This document shows, in pieces, positions 1 through 11,400 of a DNA stretch of 64,000 nt (positions within the stretch are counted from its first letter, which is position 1; every line of letters starts with the position of its first letter). The stretch is from NCBI GenBank assembly GCA_033439295.1, contig JAVTLE010000023.1:3570530-3634529 (forward strand), written 5' to 3'. The DNA comes from Deuterostichococcus epilithicus (lineage: Eukaryota; Chlorophyta; Trebouxiophyceae; Prasiolales; Stichococcaceae). The notes below the pieces were generated by a model. It was not told the origin of the DNA and ran no database searches. It saw only the letters and a list, made by a program, of their open reading frames with translations. A program made the translations under genes and the position numbers.

Positions 1-2589
1 GCCAATTCCCACGCTGTACTTGTTGAATTTGTTTGCGATGCCCAGCGCTGCGTACACGCCGACCTGCAAACACGATTGCATCAGCACGAGCAGGCATTGT
101 GACCGGCAGCTGCGCCGTGACCAGGTATAAGCGGTCGCACAACTCTCCACCTCTCCAGCTCATGATGCTTGTTGTGATCCAACAGCGGAGGCGGCAGCAC
201 ACCATGCCTCTGACCAGCATGCTAAGGTTAGCACCATCAAGGGCAGCACCAAGGTTGACAAATGGGAGGGCGCACCGTGAAGAGGGTGTGCATGGGGCAG
301 ATGTAGTAGAGCATGTAGTCATTGCGCAGCACGATGCAGCAGAACAGGACCAGGAAGTTGAGCCGCCACATCATCTGGCAGAACCTGTGCCACACCACCA
401 GTCTTGTCAGCTTCTTGCTGTCAGCGGTCGTCAGCAAGCTGGACGGGACAGCAGTTCGGCCCCAGCGGTTCGAGGTGGTAAGCCTTCGAGCACTGCAGCG
501 GAGCGCGTGTCCTGTGACAGCCCCAGCAGAACCTGAGCCACATTTCGAAAAACCGGAAGCGCCTCCTGCCTGACGCGCTGCACAGATTGACCACAGCATG
601 GCTCAGGCGCTGCATGTACGTCCCTGAGGCTATGAGCACCACAAAAACCCTCGAACTCACCGCGGCAGGCTGAAGTCGTTGGTCTTGTAATAGTACAGGA
701 AATTGCCGAAGCCGGTCATCCACACGTACGCGGCGATGTACACGCGTATCGCATTGTACATCTCCGCCGCCGCAAAGTAGTGGTACAGCAGGAACAGCAC
801 CTGCGCCGCGTCCCGGGTTCAATGAAAACGTGACAGCATAACCAGTAGCAACGCTGGCCTCACGCACTGGGTGGTGTGTTTCCGGTGGCACCAAGGAGGC
901 CGGCAAAGCCCTGGCAGCGCGGAAGCTCGACTGCCAGAGCGCCCGATATTGAGCGGGCGCCACAAATCGTCTACAATCACAGTCCGCTGCATAATGACCT
1001 GCAGACCTTGCGCTGGGCCCCGAGAGCAATGCCACATGAACCGCATCGTCACGCGAGCTTGGAGTGATGGCTCACCTGCATCCAGCCCTTCCACTCCTCC
1101 GTCTGCTGCCGGTTGAGCAGCGACGCCACCTTGCATTTGGATGTGGATGTCCATCCGGCCACCACTACCAGCACCAGGAAGATAAATGCAAACCTGCAGG
1201 AATCATGGCGCCGTTGCTGTGATCCTGTCAAAACCTTCGACCAACCAGCACCAGGAAGATGAATGCGAACATGCGGCATGAGGCGCGCTGTCTCTGGCGT
1301 GCTTTGACGCCCCCGGAAGCCAAGGCCTGGGTCGCTCGAGTGCTTGGCCCTAGCACATGCATCCCATCGTGCCCGTCCCGTGTGCAAACCGTGCTTGAGT
1401 ATTCAACACAATTCTCATGACAAAGGCTGTATGCAGCGCAAGCGGCGGCGCTTACCTGTCACGAATGTACTCCTTCTCCACAGGGAACAGCAGCGCCGAG
1501 CGGTCCGCCACGTAGAACCACAGCATGATGGTGCCAAATTCCACGCTGCGGTAGCGTACAGCAGGAGAGGTTCACAGCGAGTCGCATCAGTTGGCTCTTC
1601 GGCAGCTCGTGAGCGCGCTGCGGGTGTTCTGCAGGTGCAGTATATGTGGGCGAGACCCCGATGAATGACATTTGCCTTTCCATTGTACGGCAGGAATGCC
1701 GCGCAGTGCGCGGCATATTGTCAATGCGCACCAGGATTTGAGTGCATCCTTTGCACCGAGCAGGGCGTCCTGGTCCAGCTGCAAGCACCTGTGTGGGGTG
1801 GCGGCAGCAGCGCTCTTCAGCAGCCTGCGGAATGGTGCGGCATGCAGAAGACCGGTGCGCTGGCGTGCCAAGGTTGACTCAGGAGTCCTGCCGTGTCCCC
1901 TTCATGGCAGCCTGCAAACCAGCTGTGACACGCAAAGGCATGGGCATGGACCCCGTAGCTCACCTCACGAACCCGCACTTCATGAGGCTGTCCATGGTCA
2001 GGTAATTGGCTGCAGGCTCCTGGCTGTAGGTACGGCCGTTTGTCGACGGCTCGCCGCTGGCCTTGCTGATGTCGGCGGCCGCCTTGCCGCCCTCCTCCAT
2101 GTGCCCCAGTCTCTCATAGTGCCTCCTGCGAGATCAGCATGCGTTACCTTTTGCTAATAGAGCCGATGGCAGTTCAAAACGCCACTGGCAGCAAGGCAGC
2201 ACACCACCGCTCCGCCAGCGTCAGTCACAGCAGATCGGTGCAGCGATGGATGGGCGCACTTTTTCCTGAGCGTAAGGTACTCTGCGTAGATCCACAGAGT
2301 GATAGCGAGTGTGTAGGCCAGCAGGCAGCCAGCCTGCATGACAGCAACAGATCGTCAGCATCTGGCGGCGCTAGGTACAGGATGGTAGGCCTGTCGCACA
2401 CGAAGTTTGCGGTCTGACCTGTCCGGCGGACACTTCCAGCTTTTCTGGAAGAGGCTTCAACGAGGTGAGATGGGACAGGATCGGCGATGCTGCTTGAGTG
2501 GCCCCCTTGTCCATCTTGGTGCTGGCAAACTGGCCAAGCGATCGGAGAGCCTTCTGCCCGGCGGTGCTCAGCCGATCAACGACGCTCAT
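1..2589 (-). CDS. RWA: Cas1p/RWA-type polysaccharide O-acetylation membrane protein (partial, 3' end outside window)
   Basis: Multi-exon gene read leftwards. It matches the REDUCED WALL ACETYLATION / Cas1p 10-TM family, which is thought to supply acetyl groups for polysaccharide O-acetylation in the Golgi. The start is ATG at 2589 ([11 protein letters not shown]). Conserved pieces follow in family order: [20 protein letters not shown] (about 2260-2331), [20 protein letters not shown] (about 1480-1550), [15 protein letters not shown] (about 1080-1130), [16 protein letters not shown] (about 670-740), [20 protein letters not shown] followed by [11 protein letters not shown] (about 280-385), and VYAALGI with NKFNKYS at the left edge. 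Splice phases checked at two junctions agree. An intron holds a copy of the neighbouring exon edge (1245-1275). Family assignment is secure; several exon limits are approximate and the C-terminal part lies outside the window. Confidence 0.88.
1168..1275. repeat. Exon-edge duplication in RWA intron
   Basis: The 5' edge of the [10 protein letters not shown] exon (1168-1198) recurs 77 bp into the upstream intron at 1245-1275. Over the 26-nt core that I compared, 24 positions agree. Confidence 0.8.
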
Positions 2590-3224
2590 AAGACATGTAC
2601 GAGACAACTTCAGTCAGCATGCTTGCCTTGCAGCTGCAACAGCCCGTGCTCGGCCAGCAGCTTGCACTGGACTGGCGACCCAGATCGGCAGGTGAGACCA
2701 AGACCAACTAGACGCCGCGCACTAGCGGACGTCGCGCAACACTACAGGGGGATAGACTGCAAGTGCACTTTCAATCTATGTGTTTGCGGATGCCACGAAT
2801 TGCGCAGTAAAGTACCAACTCGGCAGTACTCGGCTGTCATTTCGCGTTGAGCACTCGGCAGCACAGTCGCAAAACTATTCTTGCTTCCTCCCATGCAGAC
2901 ACTTTCAGAGCAGATCCATCTGCGATCGACGAGCTTCAGTGCGTCTGCGCGTGTGTGATCCGCAGTTGTGGTGGCAAGAGCTCGTGTGCAGTTGGCAATT
3001 TTCACACATACATCTGGCAACTTTTGACCTCGCAAGGCCTGGCAAGACGACTACAGCGCTGCAGAAAGGGCTTTACAGCAGTTTTTGCCCCCCGGATCAC
3101 ACCAACTCTCGGTTGTAACTCGTACACTTTGGAGCGTCGTTCAGAGTGCGCGCCGCAACCGCACACTGCATTTGGCAACAGGCCTTCGCGTGTTCGAAGC
3201 CTGGGCGATCGAGAGATTGCCACA
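2590..3224. promoter_or_regulatory. Divergent intergenic region, RWA / EMC6
   Basis: About 635 bp separate two divergent start codons (2589 on minus, 3225 on plus). No conserved coding segment was seen on either strand. It must hold both promoters and 5' UTRs; I see no clear TATA box or operator-like element. Confidence 0.5.
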
Positions 3225-3945
3225 ATGGCGGTGGAGCCGCCCTTCACCGAAGCCCTCGTGGTGCCGGCAAACATCGGGCACAACATCGGCGTCCTCGCCT
3301 TCAAGTAGGCAGCCCGCTGTGCAACATGCACCCTGCGATGTATGGAGCATGCAATACCCTCTGCCCATGGAATTGATCCTGGCGTTCTGCTCCTGGCGTC
3401 TGAGCAACCGCTCTTGATTTTGATGTTATCTGCGCTGCGCAGCCGCATCTTTGCGTCGCTGATTGTCGGGCTAGCTCTGGGCGTGGTGGGCTACACGGGA
3501 TGGTCCGGCTTCCTGTGGTACTTTGTGGCGCAGCTGGCGGTGCGCGGACTGCTCTGATGGGCATGATGATCTCCTGCACGTGCTGCATGCGCTGCCATGA
3601 CCTCCCCCGCCGCCCACTGATTTCACTGCTCACTTCCGTCGCCAGATGGGGTTGCTGCTCATGCAAAAGACGGGTCCCGACACAAAATCCTACTTCCAGT
3701 CGCAGTGAGTGCCCCCAGCCGGCGTGCCCCAGGGTCTCAGCCCCTCTGGCCATCTCCTCTTTACCAGCCTCGTGCATTCTTGCTGTGTGCAACATCCATG
3801 TCACGACCTGAAGCGTTCAAGCTTACTGGCAATGCCTCTGCCCTGCAGATGGGCGGTGCAGACCAGCGAAGTCTTTTCGTCCACGTCCTTATTGACGTTC
3901 GTCCTGTTTTGGACACTGGCGTTTAGCTGTATACACCTCTTCTGA
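3225..3945 (+). CDS. EMC6: ER membrane protein complex subunit 6
   Basis: Four exons join in phase: 3225-3304, 3443-3539, 3646-3704, 3849-3945, giving a protein of about 110 residues, normal for EMC6. The complex inserts tail-anchored and multi-pass proteins into the ER membrane. The second exon encodes NRIFASLIVGLALGVVGYTG, which corresponds to the family's first hydrophobic segment with its GxxGYTG turn. The third encodes a short hydrophilic stretch (MGLLLMQKTGPDTKSYFQS). The last encodes LTFVLFWTLAFSCIHLF before the TGA, matching the FVLFWT-x-AY-x-IVHIF ending of plant EMC6. All introns are GT-AG. It is divergent from RWA and co-oriented with IMPDH. Confidence 0.9.
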
Positions 3946-4666
3946 CAGTAATGCCAGCACTTCAGGTGGTTGGCCCAGCCACCCACTAGATCAATGCTGT
4001 CGGCTGTGCTGATACTTCTTTGTGGCTAAATCAAATCAGCGGGCGAGTACAGAACAAATAATTCTTCTTTCAACACGTGTTTTGGCTGTTGGTTCTCCAT
4101 TGGCATCCTAGCCGTCAACATGAGGCTTTGATGGGAGCGAGCTTTGAGCTTTGACACGATAAGCTTGACTCGTCTTGCGCAGCAAGCCCTTCACTCGCAG
4201 CTTCTACTGTTGGCAGCAGCAGCAGGCTGCATTCATTGTGCATGGCGTCCCTTGTGTTGGTGCACACGCCGCTGGGCTGGGAGCGGCAGCGGCAGCGACA
4301 GCGGCACCCGGCAGTATGCTTGTGTCCGGTCAATCTCGGCACGTTTTTGCACACGGTTCGAGCTGGTTAACTGATCCCGATTCTAGCCGGTGAGTGGTGG
4401 CGACAAGGTCTCCGTCAGGAGTGTCGTCACATATCGACAAAGCAGTTGCCGACGTCCTGCTGCCCGCGTACAACGTCCCTCACCACAGGCGGCAGGAATC
4501 CCGGAAATTACGCCAGCAAATCACGGTCTGCAGCACTGAGAAAGAGTCCAGTGACAATTGCTCAGGGTTATCAAGGCCGCAATCTCGGTGTTGAAGACGG
4601 AAGCGGTTCTGACCACGGAAGATTTTGGTGGACGAGTTTCGAAATCAAGTTCATATCTGGGACGCC
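3946..4666. other. Intergenic region between EMC6 and IMPDH
   Basis: About 720 bp between two plus-strand genes. It contains CAG/CAGCGG-type low-complexity stretches (about 4195-4300) but no recognisable exon. It should hold the EMC6 3' end and the IMPDH promoter. Confidence 0.4.
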
Positions 4667-7600
4667 ATGGAGGACATCCCAGACGGTGAGCAGGCTCGAT
4701 GCAGAGTTGTTGCAATCGTTTGAAATCGTTCTGCAGTATGAACTGATTCAGGCCCGAATCCGAGCCCCATGATGTCCTGCCACAGGTCTGCCGGCCGCCA
4801 AGCTCTTTGGCCAGGGTGTCAGCTTCACCTACGACGATGTCATTTTCCTGCCCGGCCACATCGACTTTGGCGCACACCAGGCAAGTGCCAAGGCAGCGCC
4901 ACAGCTCTGTGCCACCCGGCAGCCGCTTCAGCTGCAGCAACACATGTGGTGCCGATGGCGGCACCCAAGCTCAGGTGACTGCGGGCGGCAAAGCACTGCT
5001 ATCGTCCTGCCACAGGTCGACATAGGCACGCAGCTGACGAAGAACATCCGGCTGGCGACGCCGCTGGTCAGCTCCCCCATGGACACGGTCACTGAGGCGG
5101 ACATGGCGGTCGCCATGGCACAGGTGCGTCCAGCAGGTCGGCGGCGGTGGCACAAGCAGGGCCGCAGCAGAGCCGGTCAGCCATCAAACATGCTGTGGAG
5201 TGTTTCTGCGGGCGCCGCAGCTGAGCCGGCCATTCTGACACGCTGCGTGATGTGTTTGCTGGGTGCAGCTGGGGGGCATGGGGTTCATCCACTACAACCT
5301 CAGCCCGGATGAGCAGCTGGCGGCGGTGCAGCAAGCCAAGGCGACAAGCCCAGTAGTCGCAGCCCCCGGCCGGCCTGCGCCCTCTGTGGGACCCTCAGGG
5401 TGCGTTACTGCGTACGGACCTGCCCCGATGGACCCGCGGCAGAGCGTCATGCTGTTGTTGCCGCATGAGTCGGTTGCTCAGGGGTCACAAGGTCGGATGG
5501 CGGGGTCACAGCATTCAGCGAGCGCATGATACTCTTCCAACCAGGAACAGAGACGCCTGCGCGTGGCGTGAACTGCCGAGTTTATAGTCCAGTCCAGTCC
5601 AGTCCAGCAGGCAGCTGCAGGTGGGCACTGCTGTGGGAACGCAGGACGAGGGCAAGGAGCGCATGCGCCGGCTGCACTGGGGTCCATGGCATGAAAGTGC
5701 ATCTACATGTCCCTTTCCGGCAGGCAGCTGCGGGTGGGCGCGGCCGTGGGCACACGGGATGAGGACAAGGCCCGTGTGCATAGACTTCACTCGGAGTCGG
5801 GCGTCGACGCCATCATCCTCGACTCCAGCCAGGGTAAANNNCCNCCCCAAAACCCGTTACCAATTGCCATGAACTGTTCCTGTCGCATGCGGAGGCGGCA
5901 TGTCGTAGGCATTGCGCCAGAGCTTGCGTGCGGCTGCCTTGGCGCTGTGGAGTCTTGCGCCCCAGATGGACCCACCGGCGCGGGCTGCCGCGAGCAGCAG
6001 ACCAGGGCTCAACAAGGTCGTCCGCCTTCCGTAGGCCATGCCGTTCATAGCATGACACCTGAGGCACATCGACAGGGTACCAAAGCCTGGAGCAGCTGCT
6101 AGAGGCAGCCATACAGCCGACCTCCCCCCAAGGACGGAGTGATCAAGCAATGACTGATCGCCTCATATCCGCAGGTGACTCCACATACCAAGTGGAGATG
6201 TTGCAGTGGGTCAAGGCCAACTGCCCAGGGCTGGACGTCATCTGCGGCAACGTGGTGACGTCGCGGCAGGCTAACAACCTGATTGCTGCCGGCGCCGACG
6301 CGCTGCGGGTGGGCATGGGTGTCGGCTCCATCTGCACTACACAAGAGGTAGGTGGCTTCGAAAGCGGATGCCAGCGGAAAGGAAAGCCTATTACTTTTCC
6401 TGCAAGGGCGAGCACCGCGCTTGTACACGCTTCTGGCAGAAGCCGCCTCTGCGAGCAGGGCCCCTCGTCGGCGCACGATCCCATGTTCACAGACACCAGA
6501 TCTTCTGCAAGAGCACGATCCTGTTGAAGATACGCACGGCGAGGCAACAGCATCGTGCTCTTGCAAAAGATGCCCACATGCGTCAACAGTTCCAGCGGCG
6601 CGGGCCGTCGTGCATGATCTTGGCCAGCTGTCTGGTCGTTCTCATAGCCTGTGCAAAGTGACTTCTCGGCACTGAACCAATCTCGTCGTTTGGCGTGGCG
6701 CAGGTGTGCGCAGTGGGGCGGGGGCAGGCAACGGCCGTCTTCCATGTGGCGCGTGTTGCCAAGCCAGCTGGCGTACCCGTCATCGCCGATGGCGGCATCC
6801 AGAACTCTGGTGCGAGCCTGCAACCACAGCGTCTAGCGCTGCCACTCGTGACTGCCCAGCCAATGCAAACATGGCGCAACATCACCTGCAAGGTCGCCTT
6901 GCAGTGACACTTGTGCTTTTGACACATGTATTTAAATGCAAAGTTCGGGAGGTCCCACGTCAGCCATGAAGTTCCTCATGCTTGTGATTCATCTCGGCTG
7001 CAGGCCACATAGCAAAGGCGCTGGCGCTGGGAGCGTCGACCGTCATGTGCGGGTCGCTCTTTGCGGGGACCAACGAGTCGCCTGGTGCGCGCACTGCCCA
7101 CCCTACGGCGTATCTGCATTCACGTCCCTGCGCTTGCAGATCCTCGACTAGTCGGCCCTGCAGGGCTGCAGGTATGCAGTCCTGCATGGTGCATTCCTGC
7201 CGGGCAGCGGCGAGTGTGTTTCCATCTCGCACACCTGCTTCATCCGATGAGTTGCATGACACCGCCATGACCAGCCGACGGTAGCACTTGGGCAGAGGCA
7301 CTTAGCGCGGCTGCTGCCCTGCAGGCGAGTTCTTTGAGCAGAATGGCGTCAAGGTGAAGAAGTACCGGGGCATGGGCTCGCTGGATGCTATGAAGAAGGG
7401 AAGCGAGGCCAGGTGCGGCCAGCGCTAACCTTTGATGCCTGTGTCTTGGCGCCAAAAGTGAAACGCCCGGCTTGCTGCATGCTACTGAGTGGAGACTGGG
7501 ACCTGCGACAGCTCACATTGTATCTTTTAGGTTTGCTCAGCTGGGTCCCTGGCTGAACCTGGCTGAAATGGGTGCCTGACGAAGCAATCGCACAGCGCCC

Positions 7601-8268
7601 CTGCTGCCAGACGTGCTGCGCAGCGCCAGGTCGACTATCAAGGACCAAGGACCTGTCAAGCTGCGCCTGTGGCTGCCCTGCCTGCCGGAGCCTCGGAAAA
7701 AAGATCTCATTCTCTGAACCCTATGACTGGTCCACAAAACCGAAGGTTTTGTCCCCGCCACAGGTACCACTCGGACACGCAGAACCTGAAGATTGCGCAG
7801 GGGGTGGCAGGCACCGTGCGCAGCAAGGGCTCTGTGCATGACACAGTGCCCTACCTCATGCAGGCCCTGCGCCACGGCTTCCAGGTGCGCCCAGGCTTGA
7901 GAATACTTGAGGATATTACTCGAGATTACGATAGGCCATCCGACGCCCGGCCGCGTCTGATGGCGCTGCCTGGATGCCGGTGTGTTGGTGTGCTGCAGCG
8001 TGCGTCGCCACGCGGTTTCTCATCACATCCCGAGGCTCAATTCATTCGTTGTCCCCCAATATGCAATGGAGCTGCGTGACTGTGCAACCTCATGGCTGAT
8101 GAGTGACGATGCAGCGGCTGCCGTGCACAGGACATGGGGGTGTGCAGCCTGGAGGCGGCGCACGAGATGCTGGCCAGCGGTGAGATCTTTCTGGAGACGC
8201 GCACGGGGGCGGCGCAGGCAGAGGGCAACATCCACGACATGCACTCGTTTGAGAAGGTCCGATGGTGA
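4667..8268 (+). CDS. IMPDH: Inosine-5'-monophosphate dehydrogenase, apparently without CBS domains
   Basis: IMPDH oxidises IMP to XMP, the committed step of guanine nucleotide synthesis, in the cytosol. Exons in phase: 4667-4685 (19-nt first coding exon, MEDIPD), 4786-4880, 5016-5123, 5269-5340, 5728-5833, 6175-6347, 6704-6809, 7004-7084, 7325-7412, 7764-7884, 8131-8268. Signatures in order are [63 protein letters not shown], the catalytic-cysteine loop [22 protein letters not shown], and the flap region [12 protein letters not shown]. The intron after 4880 has a GC donor (CAG|GCAAGT), supported by homology. Between AAVQQAK (5340) and LRVGAAVGT (5728) family members carry about 120 residues of paired CBS domains. 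Here there are only 387 bp with no CBS-like reading, plus a degenerate copy of exon 5. N bases lie nearby (5839-5844), so lost sequence is possible. Confidence 0.9.
5611..5800 (+). repeat. Duplicated IMPDH exon 5 edge
   Basis: The stretch 5611-5680 reads [20 protein letters not shown] and is a diverged copy of the true exon 5 start at 5724-5800, which reads [20 protein letters not shown]. The offset is 113 bp. Just upstream, about 5586-5606, is a short GTCCA-unit tandem run. Confidence 0.8.
5839..5844. other. Ambiguous bases in IMPDH intron
   Basis: N bases at 5839-5841 and 5844, just after the donor of IMPDH exon 5 and close to the duplicated exon edge. They flag possible assembly or base-calling trouble here. 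Confidence 0.95.
6501..6570. repeat. Near-perfect inverted repeat (hairpin) in IMPDH intron
   Basis: Arms 6501-6526 and 6545-6570 are 26 nt each, match as reverse complements at 24 of 26 positions, and are separated by an 18-nt loop. They lie inside the 356-bp intron between exons 6 and 7. Core of the arm: TGCAAGAGCACGAT. Confidence 0.85.
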
Positions 8269-8290
8269 TGCCGCTTATTAAAGTCCAGCG

Positions 8291-8295
8291 TGTAA
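8291..8295 (+). terminator. Candidate poly(A) signal TGTAA for IMPDH
   Basis: TGTAA, the usual chlorophyte polyadenylation signal, occurs 23 bp after the IMPDH stop codon. The convergent SET gene ends at 8482, so the two 3' UTRs share about 215 bp. Confidence 0.45.
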
Positions 8296-8481
8296 TTGCA
8301 CCGGAACAATGCCAATAAAATCACATGTGAATATCATACCAACGGTTCAGGGGCTACATCCACATGAGCGGTCTCGTGCCGGCGTCCTTTCATCAAAGCA
8401 TTCCCACCGGACCTCGCATGCAACTTTCGCCGCGGCTGGCTCACTGTTCTCTCCAAATCCCGTGGGTATACAGTCACCGTC

Positions 8482-11400
8482 CTACCACGGCCGCTTCTTC
8501 TCTGGCCCCTTCTTGCCCTTCTTCTTCCAGTCGGGGTCCTGATCGCCGCGCGCCCAGCTGGCAATGCCGCCAAACAGCTTACCAGGCAGGTTGGGCAGCC
8601 CCTCGATAGACTCAAAGATCTCCCTAAGGTCCTGCACGGCACAAAGCACCAGGCGTCATACCTTCGCGCAGAATTGCTGCTGAGCGGTGTACGAAGCAGC
8701 ACACGGCAGCTGATGGACAGCAATTACGACAGGCAGCCTCGCCACTTATTCTAACCTCGCCACATATTCTAAAGTAATGGTGCCGCAGGGGCGCCAGCCC
8801 ATATCTGGTGTGGCAGGTGGATCGACCAAGGTCGTTCGTCTGAAATCCCGACCTCGACGGGACTAAGCTGGAGACGAACGCTTGCCATGTCCCCAATCTC
8901 CCCACCTACCTGGTTGGGGTCGGCAAGGTTGCCCTGCTTGGTGGGGATGCCGCGGATGGGCGCCAGCCGTGCCCTCACCGCGTCCATGGTGCCGCCCACT
9001 ATGCGCTTCTCCTCCATGCGCAGCTGCACACGTGGAATCAACATCAATCGGGGTCACAGCGCATGGGAAGAAGCAAGCCCCCATCAGCTGCCGCCCACGA
9101 TATGCTCTGCTCCCTCCATGTGCACCTGCAGGTTGCAGCGCAAATATCAGGGTCAACATGCACAGGAAGGAAGTGGCTCAGCAGAGTTGCATTTCGTTTG
9201 CCGGAATGCCGCCCAGCCCTTTGCCCATGTTTGACCACGGTCGTTGAACAGCGCATCAGGAGACCGCTCTCAGAGAGGGGCGCACATCATGAACTTGCGG
9301 CATTCTGGGCAATGCTTCACCTGTGCGGCAGCGCGCTCCTCTTCTGAAAGGTCCTGCCGTTGCAGCATCTTCATGTCGAACTCCATGTTGTCTGCGCGTC
9401 AACACAGTGAGCTCGGCATTTTGCACGAATACCTCGCATGCTGGACGCCTCTGCGAGGACGCCGGCACATTGCCGGTGCCCTTCCGGATGGCCTGGCAAT
9501 TGGGCATCAGTTCAAATCTGCCAATCAATGCCTTAGGAGGGAGGTCTAGCACATTGCAGCCATGGGATTGCAAAGCACAGCCAGAGCGACGCAGTGGGTC
9601 GTGTTTGTTGCCGGGGGGCCGCACCGCCGTAGGCAGTGAAGCGGTCGCGGCAGTCGGCCAGCAGCAGCTGCAGCACCTCGTACTCATTGGGCGGGCTTAT
9701 GATGACGTCCTCTTCGAAGCTCACCTGGCGGCGCGGAGCAGGAACCACACTCACAGACAATCTTTCATGAACAAAGATCGCCCAACAGGGGATGATGACC
9801 CGCCTCCTCAGAGCTCACCTAGCGGCGCCGTGCAAAACACCAGAGGTGGGCAGCGACAACGCCCACCAGGTGGGAATGATACTGCCCCTCGAAGCTCAAC
9901 CGGCGGCGCGCAGATGGGCAGCCGTCACGCCAGGAGAGCGCCAAGCACTTGGCATACGCACGACCTCATGCAGTAGTGTTCCAGCAGCTGGCGGGCGCAC
10001 AGACCAGCTCTGCCAGGCGAGCACAGGTGGCGCTATTCCGCAGGCGTGCCGGGGCATGGAACCCATTTTCGTCAAGGGTAAACTTGCCGCGCTCCTCAGT
10101 TCCCGATCACCGCTGCACGGGCTTCGAAGCCAGGACGCAAGGGAGTCCCATCCGTGCAGTATCGGCGCAGTGCTGCAGGCGAGCCAGGCGCAGGCAAAAC
10201 AGCAGCTGCGCCGGCACGCTGCCCACAATTCAGTGCGAATACTTCTAGCCAAGAGGGGGGAGAANCCCCACCCGCGCAAATTCGGCGCTGTTCTGCAGGC
10301 GAGCCAGGCGCAGGTAGGACAGCAGCTGCACCGGCATGCCTTCCACCGTGATGGGGAACTCCTGCGGGTTGGTCAGCCCCACTGCGTCCAGGATCTCCTT
10401 TTTTGACATATAAAGCCGGTCAGACGACACCAGCGACGCCTGCAGGGGCATCACGCAATGAAGTTGGAAAAGCTGAATCAAGTTGGCAGAATTCAGCGAA
10501 GAGGGGGCGTCTGAGAACCGCATGGGACAGGTGATGACTGAATGCTTGTTGTCTGGCGAGCGGGCAAGCATCGACACGGCGCCCGCGCTTGGAAGCGGAT
10601 GACTCTCGAGTGCATCGAGCCTGTGCAGTGTTGCACCACATACAGCTGTTACATGTTGCAAAGGCCTTTGGACGCCAAGGCAGGGTCAAAGTCGCTCCAT
10701 GGGAGCTTCGGGACTTGGTACGACCCTGAGTGAACCCCTCAATGTTCCATAAGTGCGGCACCTCAATGGTGAGGTAATCAGCAGGATTGCTGGCCTGCAC
10801 GCTGCCGGTTGCCATGAGCAGCTCGCCATTCGGGCGGCCGTCATACAGCGCCACCTCCTGGCCCCGGCTGCAGCGCCACAAGGCAAAGAGTGTTGCAATC
10901 TTGATGGCATGCATGCCAGGAAGTCTCCCGAATGACTGGCAATGCTCGGCGCTGCACACATGCTTGCACACCCATGACACAGACGCACTCAAAGAGCATC
11001 TTCCGCTGTGCATCTTCTGCTGTGCACGCCCACCCTGTGCTGGCAATGGAGCAGGGCTTCTCCTGCTCAGGCTTCATACCTTCTGGCAGGTGTCTCCGGG
11101 AACGACACCCCACCTGTATGAGCGGTTGGCCGTCAGCACGACACTGCCGCTGTCCAAATCGTAGTCAAGCGTCGCCGCCGCGGGATCGCCTGACCGCCGC
11201 ATGCGATGCACCGCTGGCGCAATCGCAAAGCACTGCGCCGCCGGCAGATACACCGCGTGCGCCAGCACCACTGACATTGCGTCCAGGAAGGTCTGCTCGC
11301 TGAAGGCCTCTGCAGCACGAGGGGACCAGGAAGGCATGTCAAGGCGGGAAGTTTAATATTTAAGTTTTTTTTTGAATTTTTTGGCGGCTCCAGCCGCTTG

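Noticed and set aside
33-599. Open frames on the plus strand over the RWA exons
   Set aside because: They overlap conserved minus-strand RWA exons and show no motif of their own.
5611-5680. Duplicate of IMPDH exon 5 as a real alternative exon
   Set aside because: It is diverged at conserved positions and followed by no in-phase continuation; more likely a decayed copy. RNA data could revise this.
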